DNA from: Aquisalinus flavus
Lineage (GTDB): Bacteria > Pseudomonadota > Alphaproteobacteria > Caulobacterales > Parvularculaceae
Reading direction: 5' to 3'
DNA: 64,000 bases
Assembly: GCF_022559625.1 (NCBI RefSeq)
Contig: NZ_CP042288.1
Location: forward strand, 644,409-708,408
Shown here piece by piece: positions 36,021 through 44,661 of this stretch. The notes under the pieces are model-generated. The model made no database searches. It saw only the letters and a list, made by a program, of their open reading frames with translations, and was not told the DNA's origin. Each line of letters begins with the position of its first letter. Within the stretch, counting starts at the first letter, position 1. Position numbers and translations under genes: made by a program.

Positions 36021-38780
36021 ATGAACGTACTTTCCAATCTTCGTGGCGGTCTTCTTCTCAGCAGCGCGTGCGCGGTTCTCGCAGCCTGTTCCGGTAGCGG
36101 CAGTAACGAGAATAACGGCGATGCCGGTCCTGTAACCGTCGTTCCTGGCGGCGGCGGCGGCGGCGGCACCAATGCTGTCAATCTTGTCCCGTCCGGCTTC
36201 ACCTGCCCTGCTGGCACAGCCCAGGGCACTCTGACCGAGAGCGGCACTGACATCACAGCATGCCTGATCTCTGGCGGCACTTTTACCGATGACCTGAACC
36301 TGCCCGGCACCTTTGGTGGCCAGCGCGTCGGTTACGGCATCGGCGGTAGCGTTTTCATCGGTGAGAACCTTATTTCCAATCCATCCGGCGCAACCGCGAC
36401 GCTCGATATCGGTGCTGGTGCCATCCTTTTTGGCCAAAACGGTGAGGACGTCCTCGTCATCAACCCGGGATCGCAGATCAATGCAGCGGGCACCGCGGCT
36501 CAACCGATCGTCATGACCTCGAAGCAGGACGTTGCTGACGGCAGCGTCGATGACGGCTCTTCCTCCGGCGACACTACCGTTCGCGGTCAGTGGGGTGGTC
36601 TCACCATCAACGGTCTCGCGCCGATCAACGATTGCGACGTAACCACGGCGACACCGGCGACAGCGGCTTGCAACAAGACAGGTGAAGGCGGTACAGGTCT
36701 TTATGGTGGCGATGACCCCATGGACAGTTCCGGCACGCTCTCATATGTCCGTGTCCAATATGCGGGCTTCCAGTTCAACGGTGAAGACGAACTGAACGGC
36801 ATCTCCTTCCAGGGTGTTGGCGAGGGGACGCAACTCTCTCACATACAGGTCCATAACTCTCAGGATGACGGTGTCGAGTTCTACGGCGGTACGGTCAATG
36901 GTAAATATATCGTCATCACCGGCTCCGGCGATGATTCGATCGACTGGACCGATGGCTGGGACGGCGATCTGCAATACGCCCTCGTCATTCAGGATGACAC
37001 TGATGGTGACCGTGGCATTGAGGCCGACAACCGTTCAAACGACACTGATATCCTGCCACGCTCCAATCCGAACCTGTCCAACCTGACCCTCTTTGGCGGG
37101 GCAACCGGTTCTGATGGCATGAAGCTTCGTGCCGGTACTGACGGCAATATCGCCAACGCCATTGTCATCGGCTTTGGTGACGGCGTCGATTTTGACCAGC
37201 AATCTACTGCAGGCGTGGAACCGACTGTCGCCTCCATCTACACTGCCGGCAATAACGGCATCGTCGACATCACGGCAACGGACAGTGTCGAAGCCAGCGG
37301 CAACACCATGAACGGTGTCATCCCTGGTCAGGCAGAACGTGCTGTGCCGGTGACCAACAACTCTGTCGGCAATTCGCTGGATACACCGACCTATATCGGT
37401 GCTTTCGATCCGCTGAACGAGACAAACGGGTCCAACTGGACGACAGGCTGGACGATCACCAACTACTTCCCGCCCAGTGATTCAACCGGTTGTCCGTCGG
37501 GCACCGCCGTTTCCGGCGACCCTGTCCCGGCTGGTCGTTCAGAGAACCTTGTCTGTATCCTGCCGAACGCGATCAGTGAAGACCTGACGCTGACCAACGG
37601 CAATCTCTACACCTTCGAAGGCACCGTCTTCGTCGGGACGGATGCCGGCGCAAACGCGTCGGATCCGAAAGATGGTTTCCGCGCAACGCTGACGATTGAG
37701 CCGGGCGTTACCATTTATGGCCGCTCGGGTGAAGACGCACTCGTCATAACCCGTGGTTCGAAAATCGAGGCTCTCGGTACTGCCGCTGCCCCGATCGTCT
37801 TGACCGCAGCGAGCGACGTTGAAGGTACTGTACAGCAAACTGAACGCGGTCTTTGGGGCGGCCTCGCCATCAACGGCCGTGCGCCAATCAATGATTGCGA
37901 CGTCACCACGGTAGACCCGGTCGCCAATCCGGAGCTTTGCGAGAAGACCGGTGAGGGTGGTACTGGCCTTTACGGCGGTAACGATCCGGACGATGACAGC
38001 GGCACGCTGAACTATGTCCGCGTCATGTATGCAGGCTTCCAGTTCAACGGTGAGGACGAGCTGAACGGCATTTCTCTCCATGGTACCGGACGAGGAACCG
38101 AAATTGAGTATGTCCAGGTCCACAACGCTCAGGACGATGGCGTTGAATGGTATGGCGGTACTTCAAACGCGAAATATCTCGTCATTACTGGCTCGGGCGA
38201 CGATTCTCTCGACTGGACCGATGGCTGGAACGGCAATGCGCAATATGCGATTATCGTTCAGTCCGATGATGACGGCGACCGTGGTATGGAGGTCGACAAC
38301 CGCTCGAACGATACCGACATCCTGCCCCGCTCCAACGCGCTGATTTCGAACTTCACCATCATCGGTGGGGCGACAAACTCCGACGGTGTGAAGGTTCGGG
38401 CCGGCACTGATGGCAACTTCTATAACGGCATCATCACCAATACCAATGATGGTGTCGATTTCGACCAGCAATCAACGCTGGGCGCTGCGCCGACCTTCTT
38501 CTCGACCTACATTGTTGATGTAACACGCGAAGCAGACAGCGAGGCGATTGCCGAAGGTGTCTGGGCTGATGGTCTGAATGGCAATGTGGGTGGCGATACA
38601 CGCGGCCAGAGCAGCACACTGACGGCCTCTGGCACGACGACGGCTCTCGCTCCGGGTGCGAACGAACTGGCTGTCACGCCGACGTCGCCAGGTAATCCGT
38701 TCTTCGATGACACGACCTATATCGGTGCTGTCGAGAACGATGCCGATGACTGGTACGTAGGCTGGACCTTCGGCCTCTAG
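36021..38780 (+). CDS. Large surface lipoprotein with duplicated beta-helix-like domain (ElpS-like context)
   Basis: This 919-aa predicted lipoprotein has lipobox L20-A-A-C23, a Ser/Gly/Asn linker, a run of seven glycines (43-49), then two tandem ~423-residue copies (about 62-488 and 491-919). Each copy has TLDIGAGAILFG/TLTIEPGVTIYG, GEDVLVI/GEDALVI, WGGLTING/WGGLAING, PINDCDVTT, KTGEGGTGLYGG, YAGFQFNGEDELNGIS, ITGSGDDS, DWTDGW, DNRSNDTDILPRSN and VDFDQQST. The strand-turn periodicity suggests right-handed beta-helices, and Asp-rich DDTDGDRG-type loops may bind calcium. No enzyme motif is recognised. It sits directly before a TonB receptor and the T2SS, like elpS of Caulobacter. It is inferred to be a surface-exposed or T2SS-released protein in nutrient capture. 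A leader GGGGG lies five bases before the ATG. Confidence 0.8.
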   Translation: MNVLSNLRGGLLLSSACAVLAACSGSGSNENNGDAGPVTVVPGGGGGGGTNAVNLVPSGFTCPAGTAQGTLTESGTDITACLISGGTFTDDLNLPGTFGGQRVGYGIGGSVFIGENLISNPSGATATLDIGAGAILFGQNGEDVLVINPGSQINAAGTAAQPIVMTSKQDVADGSVDDGSSSGDTTVRGQWGGLTINGLAPINDCDVTTATPATAACNKTGEGGTGLYGGDDPMDSSGTLSYVRVQYAGFQFNGEDELNGISFQGVGEGTQLSHIQVHNSQDDGVEFYGGTVNGKYIVITGSGDDSIDWTDGWDGDLQYALVIQDDTDGDRGIEADNRSNDTDILPRSNPNLSNLTLFGGATGSDGMKLRAGTDGNIANAIVIGFGDGVDFDQQSTAGVEPTVASIYTAGNNGIVDITATDSVEASGNTMNGVIPGQAERAVPVTNNSVGNSLDTPTYIGAFDPLNETNGSNWTTGWTITNYFPPSDSTGCPSGTAVSGDPVPAGRSENLVCILPNAISEDLTLTNGNLYTFEGTVFVGTDAGANASDPKDGFRATLTIEPGVTIYGRSGEDALVITRGSKIEALGTAAAPIVLTAASDVEGTVQQTERGLWGGLAINGRAPINDCDVTTVDPVANPELCEKTGEGGTGLYGGNDPDDDSGTLNYVRVMYAGFQFNGEDELNGISLHGTGRGTEIEYVQVHNAQDDGVEWYGGTSNAKYLVITGSGDDSLDWTDGWNGNAQYAIIVQSDDDGDRGMEVDNRSNDTDILPRSNALISNFTIIGGATNSDGVKVRAGTDGNFYNGIITNTNDGVDFDQQSTLGAAPTFFSTYIVDVTREADSEAIAEGVWADGLNGNVGGDTRGQSSTLTASGTTTALAPGANELAVTPTSPGNPFFDDTTYIGAVENDADDWYVGWTFGL
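36204..37490 (+). repeat. Internal tandem duplication, copy A of lipoprotein domain
   Basis: First domain copy, beginning at Cys62 (FTCPAG). It corresponds to copy B at an offset near 1,269 bp. Conservation is visible at the DNA level; for example, the block coding YAGFQFNGEDELNGIS (about 36765-36812) is almost identical to about 38028-38075. Confidence 0.8.
37491..38780 (+). repeat. Internal tandem duplication, copy B of lipoprotein domain
   Basis: Second domain copy, beginning at TGCPSG (Cys491) and ending at the protein C-terminus (WYVGWTFGL, matching WTTGWTITN at the end of copy A). Confidence 0.8.
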
Positions 38781-38788
38781 GGGATAGC

Positions 38789-38814
38789 AGGACCGGCGGG
38801 CTTCCGCCGGTCCT
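38789..38814 (+). repeat. Strong stem-loop between lipoprotein and TonB receptor genes
   Basis: AGGACCGGCGG (38789-38799) and CCGCCGGTCCT (38804-38814) form a perfect 11-bp stem with a GCTT loop, nine bases after the lipoprotein stop. No T-run follows. It may be a Rho-independent-like attenuator or an mRNA-stabilising 3' end that raises lipoprotein expression over the downstream receptor. Confidence 0.7.
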
Positions 38815-38871
38815 CGCACTTGCATTGCAATGACAGTTTTATGCCCTAAGGGGGGCAAACAGAGGTTAGCC

Positions 38872-41484
38872 ATGAAAAAGTATGAACTTATCGCACCGTC
38901 GGTACTGCTCGCATCAGCGATGCTTACCGTTTCCGGTGCTGCGATGGCGCAGGACGAAGACGAGGGCGATGTCATCGTCATTCGCGGCGCCAATATTCCC
39001 GACGAGAAGAAAGCTACTGCCGAAATCTCCAATGTCCTCGACGCTGAAGACCTGGTTCGCCAGGGCGACAGCGACATTGCCGATGCGCTTCGCCGCGTCA
39101 CCGGCCTGTCGATCGAAGGCGGCAAGTTCGTTATCGTTCGCGGTCTGAACTCCCGCTATAATAACGCGACGCTGAACGGCTCGCCGCTGCCAAGCCCGGA
39201 GCCGTTGAAGCGGACTGCGCCGCTGGACCTGTTCCCGACATCCGTTCTGGAGGGCACGCTGGTACAGAAAACCTTCTCGCCGCAATTCTCCGGTGAGTTC
39301 GGTGGCGGCATCGTCGAACTGCGGTCCAGGTCGGTACCGGACGAAGACTTCCTCGAAGTCGGCGTCGATTTCGGTTTCAACACAGAGACGACCCTGCGCG
39401 ACGGCCTGTTCTATGAAGGGTCAGATACGGATGTTTTCGGTTTTGACGATGGTCTTCGCGACCTGCCTTCGGAGGTTGTTGATTTCATCGCGGCCAATCC
39501 TACCCAGCGCGACCTTTCGGTCGAGGCCCGGACTAGCTTTGAGCAGTTTGATACGCTGTTGATCAACTCTGACGATACACCGGCGAATGGTGGCGGTTCC
39601 GTTGCCTTCGGCAAATTGTTCGAGACAGGTCGGGACTTTTCGATCGGCACAACTTTCTACGCTGGTTACGACAATGACTGGATTACCCGCAACGGCTTCC
39701 GGAATCGGCCGGAAACGTTTGATGGCACAAACTACATCGCTCCTGACGAGGACTTTTCCAACTACCTTTCAACCACACAGGAAATCACCGTCAGTGCCCT
39801 GAGTTCCAGTGGTATCGAGTGGGACGCTCATGCCGTGGACTTCACGGCGTTGCTGGTACGCAAGAGTTCTAAGGAAGCCCAGATCGCTACAGGTAAACGT
39901 GACCAGGGCAACGACTATTTTCGCGATGAAGCGACAAACTTCGTCGAGCGCCAGATCTGGCAGACCCAGTTGACCGGTGAGCATGAGTTTGACGCGCTTG
40001 CCGATCTTCAGGTCGACTGGCGCTTTGCCTATGGTGAAGGTGAGCGCGACTCTCCCTATGACCGTCAAACGTCTTACCGGACGTTCCCGCCAGGAACGCC
40101 GGCGAGCGGGGATGTGCCTTATGTTTTCCGGAACAACTCTGCTCTCAACTATGTCAACTTCGGCAAAATCGACGATGTTACCGGCAGCACCGGCGCTGAC
40201 TTCATGTTGCCGCTTACCCTTGCTGACCGCAATGTCGATTTCAGCTTCGGCGCTGCATATTCAGTAAACTCCCGGGAAGCGTCTCGCACGGACTTCGTTT
40301 TCGCCGGTATTTATCCGAACGAGGTGCTGGGCAGTCGTATTGACTTGATCTTGTCTGACGAGATCCTGTCCCTGCCGAGCCCGGTTGTCCGTCTGCAGTC
40401 GACATCCAACCAGCCTGACCTGTTTAGTGGTCTGATGCAGGTCACAGGTGCCTACGCTGCAGCTGATATGGAACTTGGCGATTTCTTCCGCTTGTCCATC
40501 GGTGGCCGTTATGAGGAATCAAAGCAGAAGACGGAAACCGACGTCAGCGTTCAGACCGATGGTCGTCAGCTGTTCCCGACCCTGCAGGAGGATTTCTTCT
40601 TGCCGGCAGCGACGCTGACCTGGATCCCGGCTGGTAACTTCCAGCTGCGTGCCGGCTATTCGGAAACGATCACCCGTCCGCAATTCCGCGAGCTGACGTC
40701 GGTCCGCTTCAACGACCCTGAGACGGACGTCGTCTACGCAGGCAACCCGTTCCTCCAGAACTCTTCGCTCAAGAACTATGACGCCCGTGCTGAATGGTAT
40801 TTTAACCGTGGTGAGTTTGCGACCGTCGGAGTTTTCTTCAAGGAAATCGAAAACCCGATTGAGGACTTCTTCTCCACTCAAGGTGAAGCTTCGGTTCTGT
40901 CCTTCTTCAATGCTCCTTCGGCTGAGCTGTGGGGTGCGGAACTGGAATTCGAGAAGAATTTTGCTCTTGAAGATTATCTGGGCGATGCCTGGGGCGGGTC
41001 GGATTTAGTCTTCAAGACCAATTACACATGGTCTGACTCCGAAGTCGACAATTCCGGCACGGTTACCCGGGCTCTGTTTTCCAGCCAGGGTACAACCGCT
41101 CAGGAAGTTCCGACGAATGCCTTCGTCGCAGATGGCAGCCGCCTTGTTGGCCAGTCCGAGCACCTTTTCAACCTGCAGCTCGGTCTGGAAGACGCCAACA
41201 GTGGTTTCCAGGGTACCTTCCTGGTCAACTATGCCAGTGAGCGAACGCTTTATCGTGGCGAGGGTTCGCAACCATCTGTTGTTGAAACGCCGCCGGTTAC
41301 CCTTGATCTCGTGATAAACCAGGATCTCGATATTCTGGGTGGTGACGTCAGCCTGGGTGTCAAGCTCCAGAACATCACAAACTCGGGCTACAATGCGACG
41401 ATCTCCGATGAGATACAGGAACTCGACTTCGAGGCCTATGATATCGGCCGGTCCTTCTCGGTCAGCCTGAATAAGGCTTTCTAG
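38872..41484 (+). CDS. TonB-dependent receptor paired with the surface lipoprotein
   Basis: This 870-aa outer-membrane receptor has a signal peptide of about 26 residues (ending AMA|QDED) and a TonB-box-like DVIVIRGAN. The plug has DLVRQGDSDIADALRRVTGL, FVIVRGLNSRYNNATLNGS and LFPTSVLEGTLVQKTFSPQF, ending GEFGGGIVELRSRS. A 22-strand-type barrel rich in aromatic/acidic strands follows and ends in phenylalanine (SVSLNKAF), typical for BAM recognition. The start is at 38872 with an AGAGG SD. Location between the lipoprotein and gspC suggests it imports the ligand handled by the lipoprotein; the substrate is unknown. Confidence 0.92.
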   Translation: MKKYELIAPSVLLASAMLTVSGAAMAQDEDEGDVIVIRGANIPDEKKATAEISNVLDAEDLVRQGDSDIADALRRVTGLSIEGGKFVIVRGLNSRYNNATLNGSPLPSPEPLKRTAPLDLFPTSVLEGTLVQKTFSPQFSGEFGGGIVELRSRSVPDEDFLEVGVDFGFNTETTLRDGLFYEGSDTDVFGFDDGLRDLPSEVVDFIAANPTQRDLSVEARTSFEQFDTLLINSDDTPANGGGSVAFGKLFETGRDFSIGTTFYAGYDNDWITRNGFRNRPETFDGTNYIAPDEDFSNYLSTTQEITVSALSSSGIEWDAHAVDFTALLVRKSSKEAQIATGKRDQGNDYFRDEATNFVERQIWQTQLTGEHEFDALADLQVDWRFAYGEGERDSPYDRQTSYRTFPPGTPASGDVPYVFRNNSALNYVNFGKIDDVTGSTGADFMLPLTLADRNVDFSFGAAYSVNSREASRTDFVFAGIYPNEVLGSRIDLILSDEILSLPSPVVRLQSTSNQPDLFSGLMQVTGAYAAADMELGDFFRLSIGGRYEESKQKTETDVSVQTDGRQLFPTLQEDFFLPAATLTWIPAGNFQLRAGYSETITRPQFRELTSVRFNDPETDVVYAGNPFLQNSSLKNYDARAEWYFNRGEFATVGVFFKEIENPIEDFFSTQGEASVLSFFNAPSAELWGAELEFEKNFALEDYLGDAWGGSDLVFKTNYTWSDSEVDNSGTVTRALFSSQGTTAQEVPTNAFVADGSRLVGQSEHLFNLQLGLEDANSGFQGTFLVNYASERTLYRGEGSQPSVVETPPVTLDLVINQDLDILGGDVSLGVKLQNITNSGYNATISDEIQELDFEAYDIGRSFSVSLNKAF

Positions 41485-41510
41485 GGGCAGGTGAGTGACC
41501 TGAAGAAAAG

Positions 41511-41539
41511 CGGGGCGGCATCCCATGGCCGCCCCGTTT
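41511..41539 (+). terminator. Rho-independent terminator after TonB receptor
   Basis: CGGGGCGGC (41511-41519) pairs with GCCGCCCCG (41528-41536) over an eight-base loop, and TTT continues into an AT-rich stretch. It separates the lipoprotein/receptor unit from the gsp operon. Confidence 0.8.
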
Positions 41540-41672
41540 CCATTTTTGGTAATACCTTGCTAAGATATTGATTTTATTTAAGCTATAGCCGATTGGCGCA
41601 CCCGGCGAATATGGGTATAAGAATTGATCGAGGTCGTCCGCCGGGGTGCGGATGACGGCAAGGGCACAGCGT

Positions 41673-42599
41673 ATGTCGATCCAGACAATGCAGCATGACT
41701 TGATTGCGCGCCTGCGCCGCGGCAACCGCCTGTGGCGCGCCGGCGGGAACCGCAACCGGTCGCCCGTATCCGGCTGGCTGCCGCGCGTCGTCGAGCTGGT
41801 CATCGTCCTCCTGATGGCGTGGCTCGCGGTCCGTCTCGTCTATGCTTTCCTTGCGCCGCCAATTCCTGAAATCGGGGAGACCGTCGCAACGCGCAATGCT
41901 GCGCCGCTGTCTGCCGATATGAGCGTCTATGCCCGTTTCGATCCATTCGCTGCGTCCGCAGTTGACGCGTCTGCCGAGCCTGTCATCGAGGCGCGGGCAA
42001 CCGACCTCGATATCACCCTGAATGGTATCTGGGCGGAGGCGGACGGCAGCGGCATCGCCATCCTGAAAACCGGCAGCACCGACCAGCGCATGGTCGAGGT
42101 CGGCGAAGAGATCATGGACGGCGTCACGCTCGACCGTCTTCATCCGGATCGCGCCATCATCCTTCGCGGCGGCGTGCGCGAGAGTGTTTTCCTCGAAAAC
42201 CGGCTGGCCGGGGCCAATTCTTCTGCCTCCAGCGCCAGCAGACCCGCCGCCACGCCGGTGAACAATCCGCCCGTCAATGATCCGCCCGAGCAAATCTATC
42301 CCGAAAGCGCCGGCATGTCGGTCAAGGACCTGACGACCATCGTCGCTGTTCGTCCTGTCCGCCAGGGAAGCGAAATCGTTGGCTATGAGGTTTTTCCGCG
42401 CAATGACGGAGCAGTATTCTCACGCCTCGGCTTCGTTGAGGGCGACCGCATCCTGTCCATCAATGGCGAGCCGGCCCCGGCCAACTCGGAGCGCCTGCTG
42501 GAAATGTTCGAGGCCATGCGTTCCGCCACCTCCGTCAGCCTCGTCGTCGACCGCGGCGGCGAGAGATTGAACCTGACCGTCAATACAAGTGAGTTCTGA
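41673..42599 (+). CDS. gspC: Type II secretion system protein GspC
   Basis: A 308-aa inner-membrane protein linking the T2SS platform to the secretin. It has one transmembrane helix (near residues 34-56, VVELVIVLLMAWLAVRLVYAF) and a periplasmic homology region (LNGIWAEADGSGIAILK...VGEEIMDGVTLDRLHPDRAII). A C-terminal PDZ domain follows (YEVFPRNDGAVFSRLGFVEG then DRILSINGEP). The start is uncertain: ATG at 41673 has AAGGG eight bases upstream; GTG 41646 and ATG 41652 are alternatives. It directly abuts gspD. Confidence 0.88.
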   Translation: MSIQTMQHDLIARLRRGNRLWRAGGNRNRSPVSGWLPRVVELVIVLLMAWLAVRLVYAFLAPPIPEIGETVATRNAAPLSADMSVYARFDPFAASAVDASAEPVIEARATDLDITLNGIWAEADGSGIAILKTGSTDQRMVEVGEEIMDGVTLDRLHPDRAIILRGGVRESVFLENRLAGANSSASSASRPAATPVNNPPVNDPPEQIYPESAGMSVKDLTTIVAVRPVRQGSEIVGYEVFPRNDGAVFSRLGFVEGDRILSINGEPAPANSERLLEMFEAMRSATSVSLVVDRGGERLNLTVNTSEF

Positions 42600-44618
42600 A
42601 TGTTCGTATCGAGACTGATCGCGCTGGCTTCCCTCGGCATGATTGCCGGGCTTTCCCTTGCTCCGGCTCCGGCCAATGCCTTGCAGGCGGGAGCGCAGCA
42701 GGGGGCCTCGATCAATTATGACGGCGCCGATATCCGCGACTTCATAGAAAGTGTCTCGCTGCGGACGGGACGCAGCTTCGTCATCGACCCGCGCCTGCAG
42801 GGGCAGGTGACGATCTTCTCGCCGCCCGACGCGGCGCTGACCAGCGATGAGATATGGGAGCTGTTTCTCGCGACCATGCAGGTCAATGGCTATGTCGTGC
42901 TGCCGATCACCGATAACGAATACAAGATCGTGCCGGGCGACCAGACGACGCGCGCCGGTGGCACGGGTCCTGCCGATTCCGGCGGCGAGATCGTTACCCG
43001 TATCCTGCGCCTCGACAATGTCGATGCCCGCACCGCGGCGACGACCTTGCGCGGCCTGCATTCCGAACGCGGTCTCGTCACGCCTGTGCCGGAGAGCAAT
43101 TCTGTCGTCATCGTCGACACCGCCACCAATGTCGAGCGGCTGGTCGAAGTGGCACGCGATTTCGACCGGGATACCTCCATCGTCCGGTCCATCCGCCTGC
43201 AGAGCGCCATCGCGACCGAGGTGGCGACGACCTTGCGCGATCTGCTCGCCGGCGCCGCAACGGAGACCCGCCGCGGCAATGCGACCAGCGTCGTTGCCGT
43301 GCCGGCATCCAACACCGTCATCCTTCGCGGTACGCCTGCAGACATCTCGCGCCTCGTGCCGCTGGTCGAGGAACTCGATCGCAATGGTGCGTCGCAGGTC
43401 GACCTGACTGTTGTCTATCTCAATCACGCCAATGCGGAAGAAATCGTTCCCCTACTGACGGAGATGATCGCCACCAGCTATGGCAGCGAGACCGCGACCC
43501 GCAAACCCTCCATCGCCGCGCACAAGGAGACGAACGCGCTGATCATCAGCGCCGATCCAGACACCCGGCGCCTTATCCAGCAGGTTATCGCGCAGCTCGA
43601 CATCCGCCGCCCGCAGGTGATGATCGAAGCGATCATCGTCGAGATTTCCGACACGCTCGCCCGTGACCTCGGCCTGCAATATGTCGTTGGCGGTGAGGAT
43701 ATGCCGTTCTCCTCGACGCGCTTCAACCAGAACTCGCCAAACCTTCTCGCCGGTGTCGGCGCGGCCTATCTCTACAATAACCGCGAGACGCAGACCGTCA
43801 CCGACGCCGATAACAACACCACGACAACGACGACAGAGCTCATTCCCGGCACGGAGGAGTTGATCGACGCTGCCATCGGGTCGCTGCTCGGCGTCAGCGG
43901 CTTTTCCCTCGGTGGTGGTGGCGTCACCGATGACGGAACGCTGTTCGCCGCGATCCTGACCGCCGTCCAGAACGATACCCAGTCGAATATTCTCTCCACG
44001 CCCTTCGCCGTAACCCTCGACAACCAGACGGCGCGGCTGTCGGTCGGGCAGGAGATACCGGTCACGACGGGCGAAGCAGTCGGTAATGACCTGGAAAATG
44101 CCTTCCGCCAGGTCGAACGTCAGGAGATCGGTGTCATCCTCGAGGTCACGCCCCAGATCAACGAAGGCAACACCGTGCGCATGCAGATCATCCAGGAAGT
44201 ATCCTCGGTTAATGGTGCGTTGACCCAGGCAAACCGCGACTTCGTGACCAACAAGTCGGTCGTCGAGACCACCGCCGTCGCAGAGGATGGCGAAGTCCTC
44301 ATCCTCGGCGGGCTGATTGACGACAACAGCCAGCTTTCGGAAAGCAAGGTGCCGCTTCTGGGCGATATCCCGATTGCCGGAAACCTGTTCAAGGGCACGT
44401 CGCGCACCAACCGCAAATCGACGCTGATGGTCTTTATCAAGCCGACGATCTTGCGCGACCGGCGGACGTCGGAAGCGGTGACAGCGCGTAAATATAATTA
44501 CGCCCGCCAGCAGCAATTGCTGAAGACGGATGGCGAGGTTCCGCCGATCGACATCCTGATCGAGGATTTCCTCGGTGCCGCCCCCGCCGGGGTTACGTCG
44601 CCGGTGATCGAAGAGTAG
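42600..44618 (+). CDS. gspD: Type II secretion system secretin GspD
   Basis: This 672-aa outer-membrane secretin channel has a signal peptide ending near ANALQA. N0-N3 domains follow (INYDGADIRDFIESVSLRTG, then RILRLDNVDARTAATTLRG, VRSIRLQSAIATEVATTLRD, DLTVVYLNHANAEEIVPLL). The secretin core has QVMIEAIIVEISD, ILSTPFAVTLDNQTARLSVG, QEIPVTTGE and the C-terminal VPLLGDIPIAGNLFKG then LMVFIKPTIL. It begins immediately after the gspC stop. A short S-domain-like tail is present; no classical pilotin gene was recognised. Confidence 0.96.
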   Translation: MFVSRLIALASLGMIAGLSLAPAPANALQAGAQQGASINYDGADIRDFIESVSLRTGRSFVIDPRLQGQVTIFSPPDAALTSDEIWELFLATMQVNGYVVLPITDNEYKIVPGDQTTRAGGTGPADSGGEIVTRILRLDNVDARTAATTLRGLHSERGLVTPVPESNSVVIVDTATNVERLVEVARDFDRDTSIVRSIRLQSAIATEVATTLRDLLAGAATETRRGNATSVVAVPASNTVILRGTPADISRLVPLVEELDRNGASQVDLTVVYLNHANAEEIVPLLTEMIATSYGSETATRKPSIAAHKETNALIISADPDTRRLIQQVIAQLDIRRPQVMIEAIIVEISDTLARDLGLQYVVGGEDMPFSSTRFNQNSPNLLAGVGAAYLYNNRETQTVTDADNNTTTTTTELIPGTEELIDAAIGSLLGVSGFSLGGGGVTDDGTLFAAILTAVQNDTQSNILSTPFAVTLDNQTARLSVGQEIPVTTGEAVGNDLENAFRQVERQEIGVILEVTPQINEGNTVRMQIIQEVSSVNGALTQANRDFVTNKSVVETTAVAEDGEVLILGGLIDDNSQLSESKVPLLGDIPIAGNLFKGTSRTNRKSTLMVFIKPTILRDRRTSEAVTARKYNYARQQQLLKTDGEVPPIDILIEDFLGAAPAGVTSPVIEE

Positions 44619-44661
44619 AGTATCGGGCAACAGCCCCCCGGGGCGCCCCAGGAAGACGAGT

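Noticed and set aside
41511-41542. Start of a repeat family (REP-like element) after the TonB receptor
   Set aside because: The stem is followed by T residues and lies right after a stop codon, so a simple terminator explains it; no other copy was noticed.
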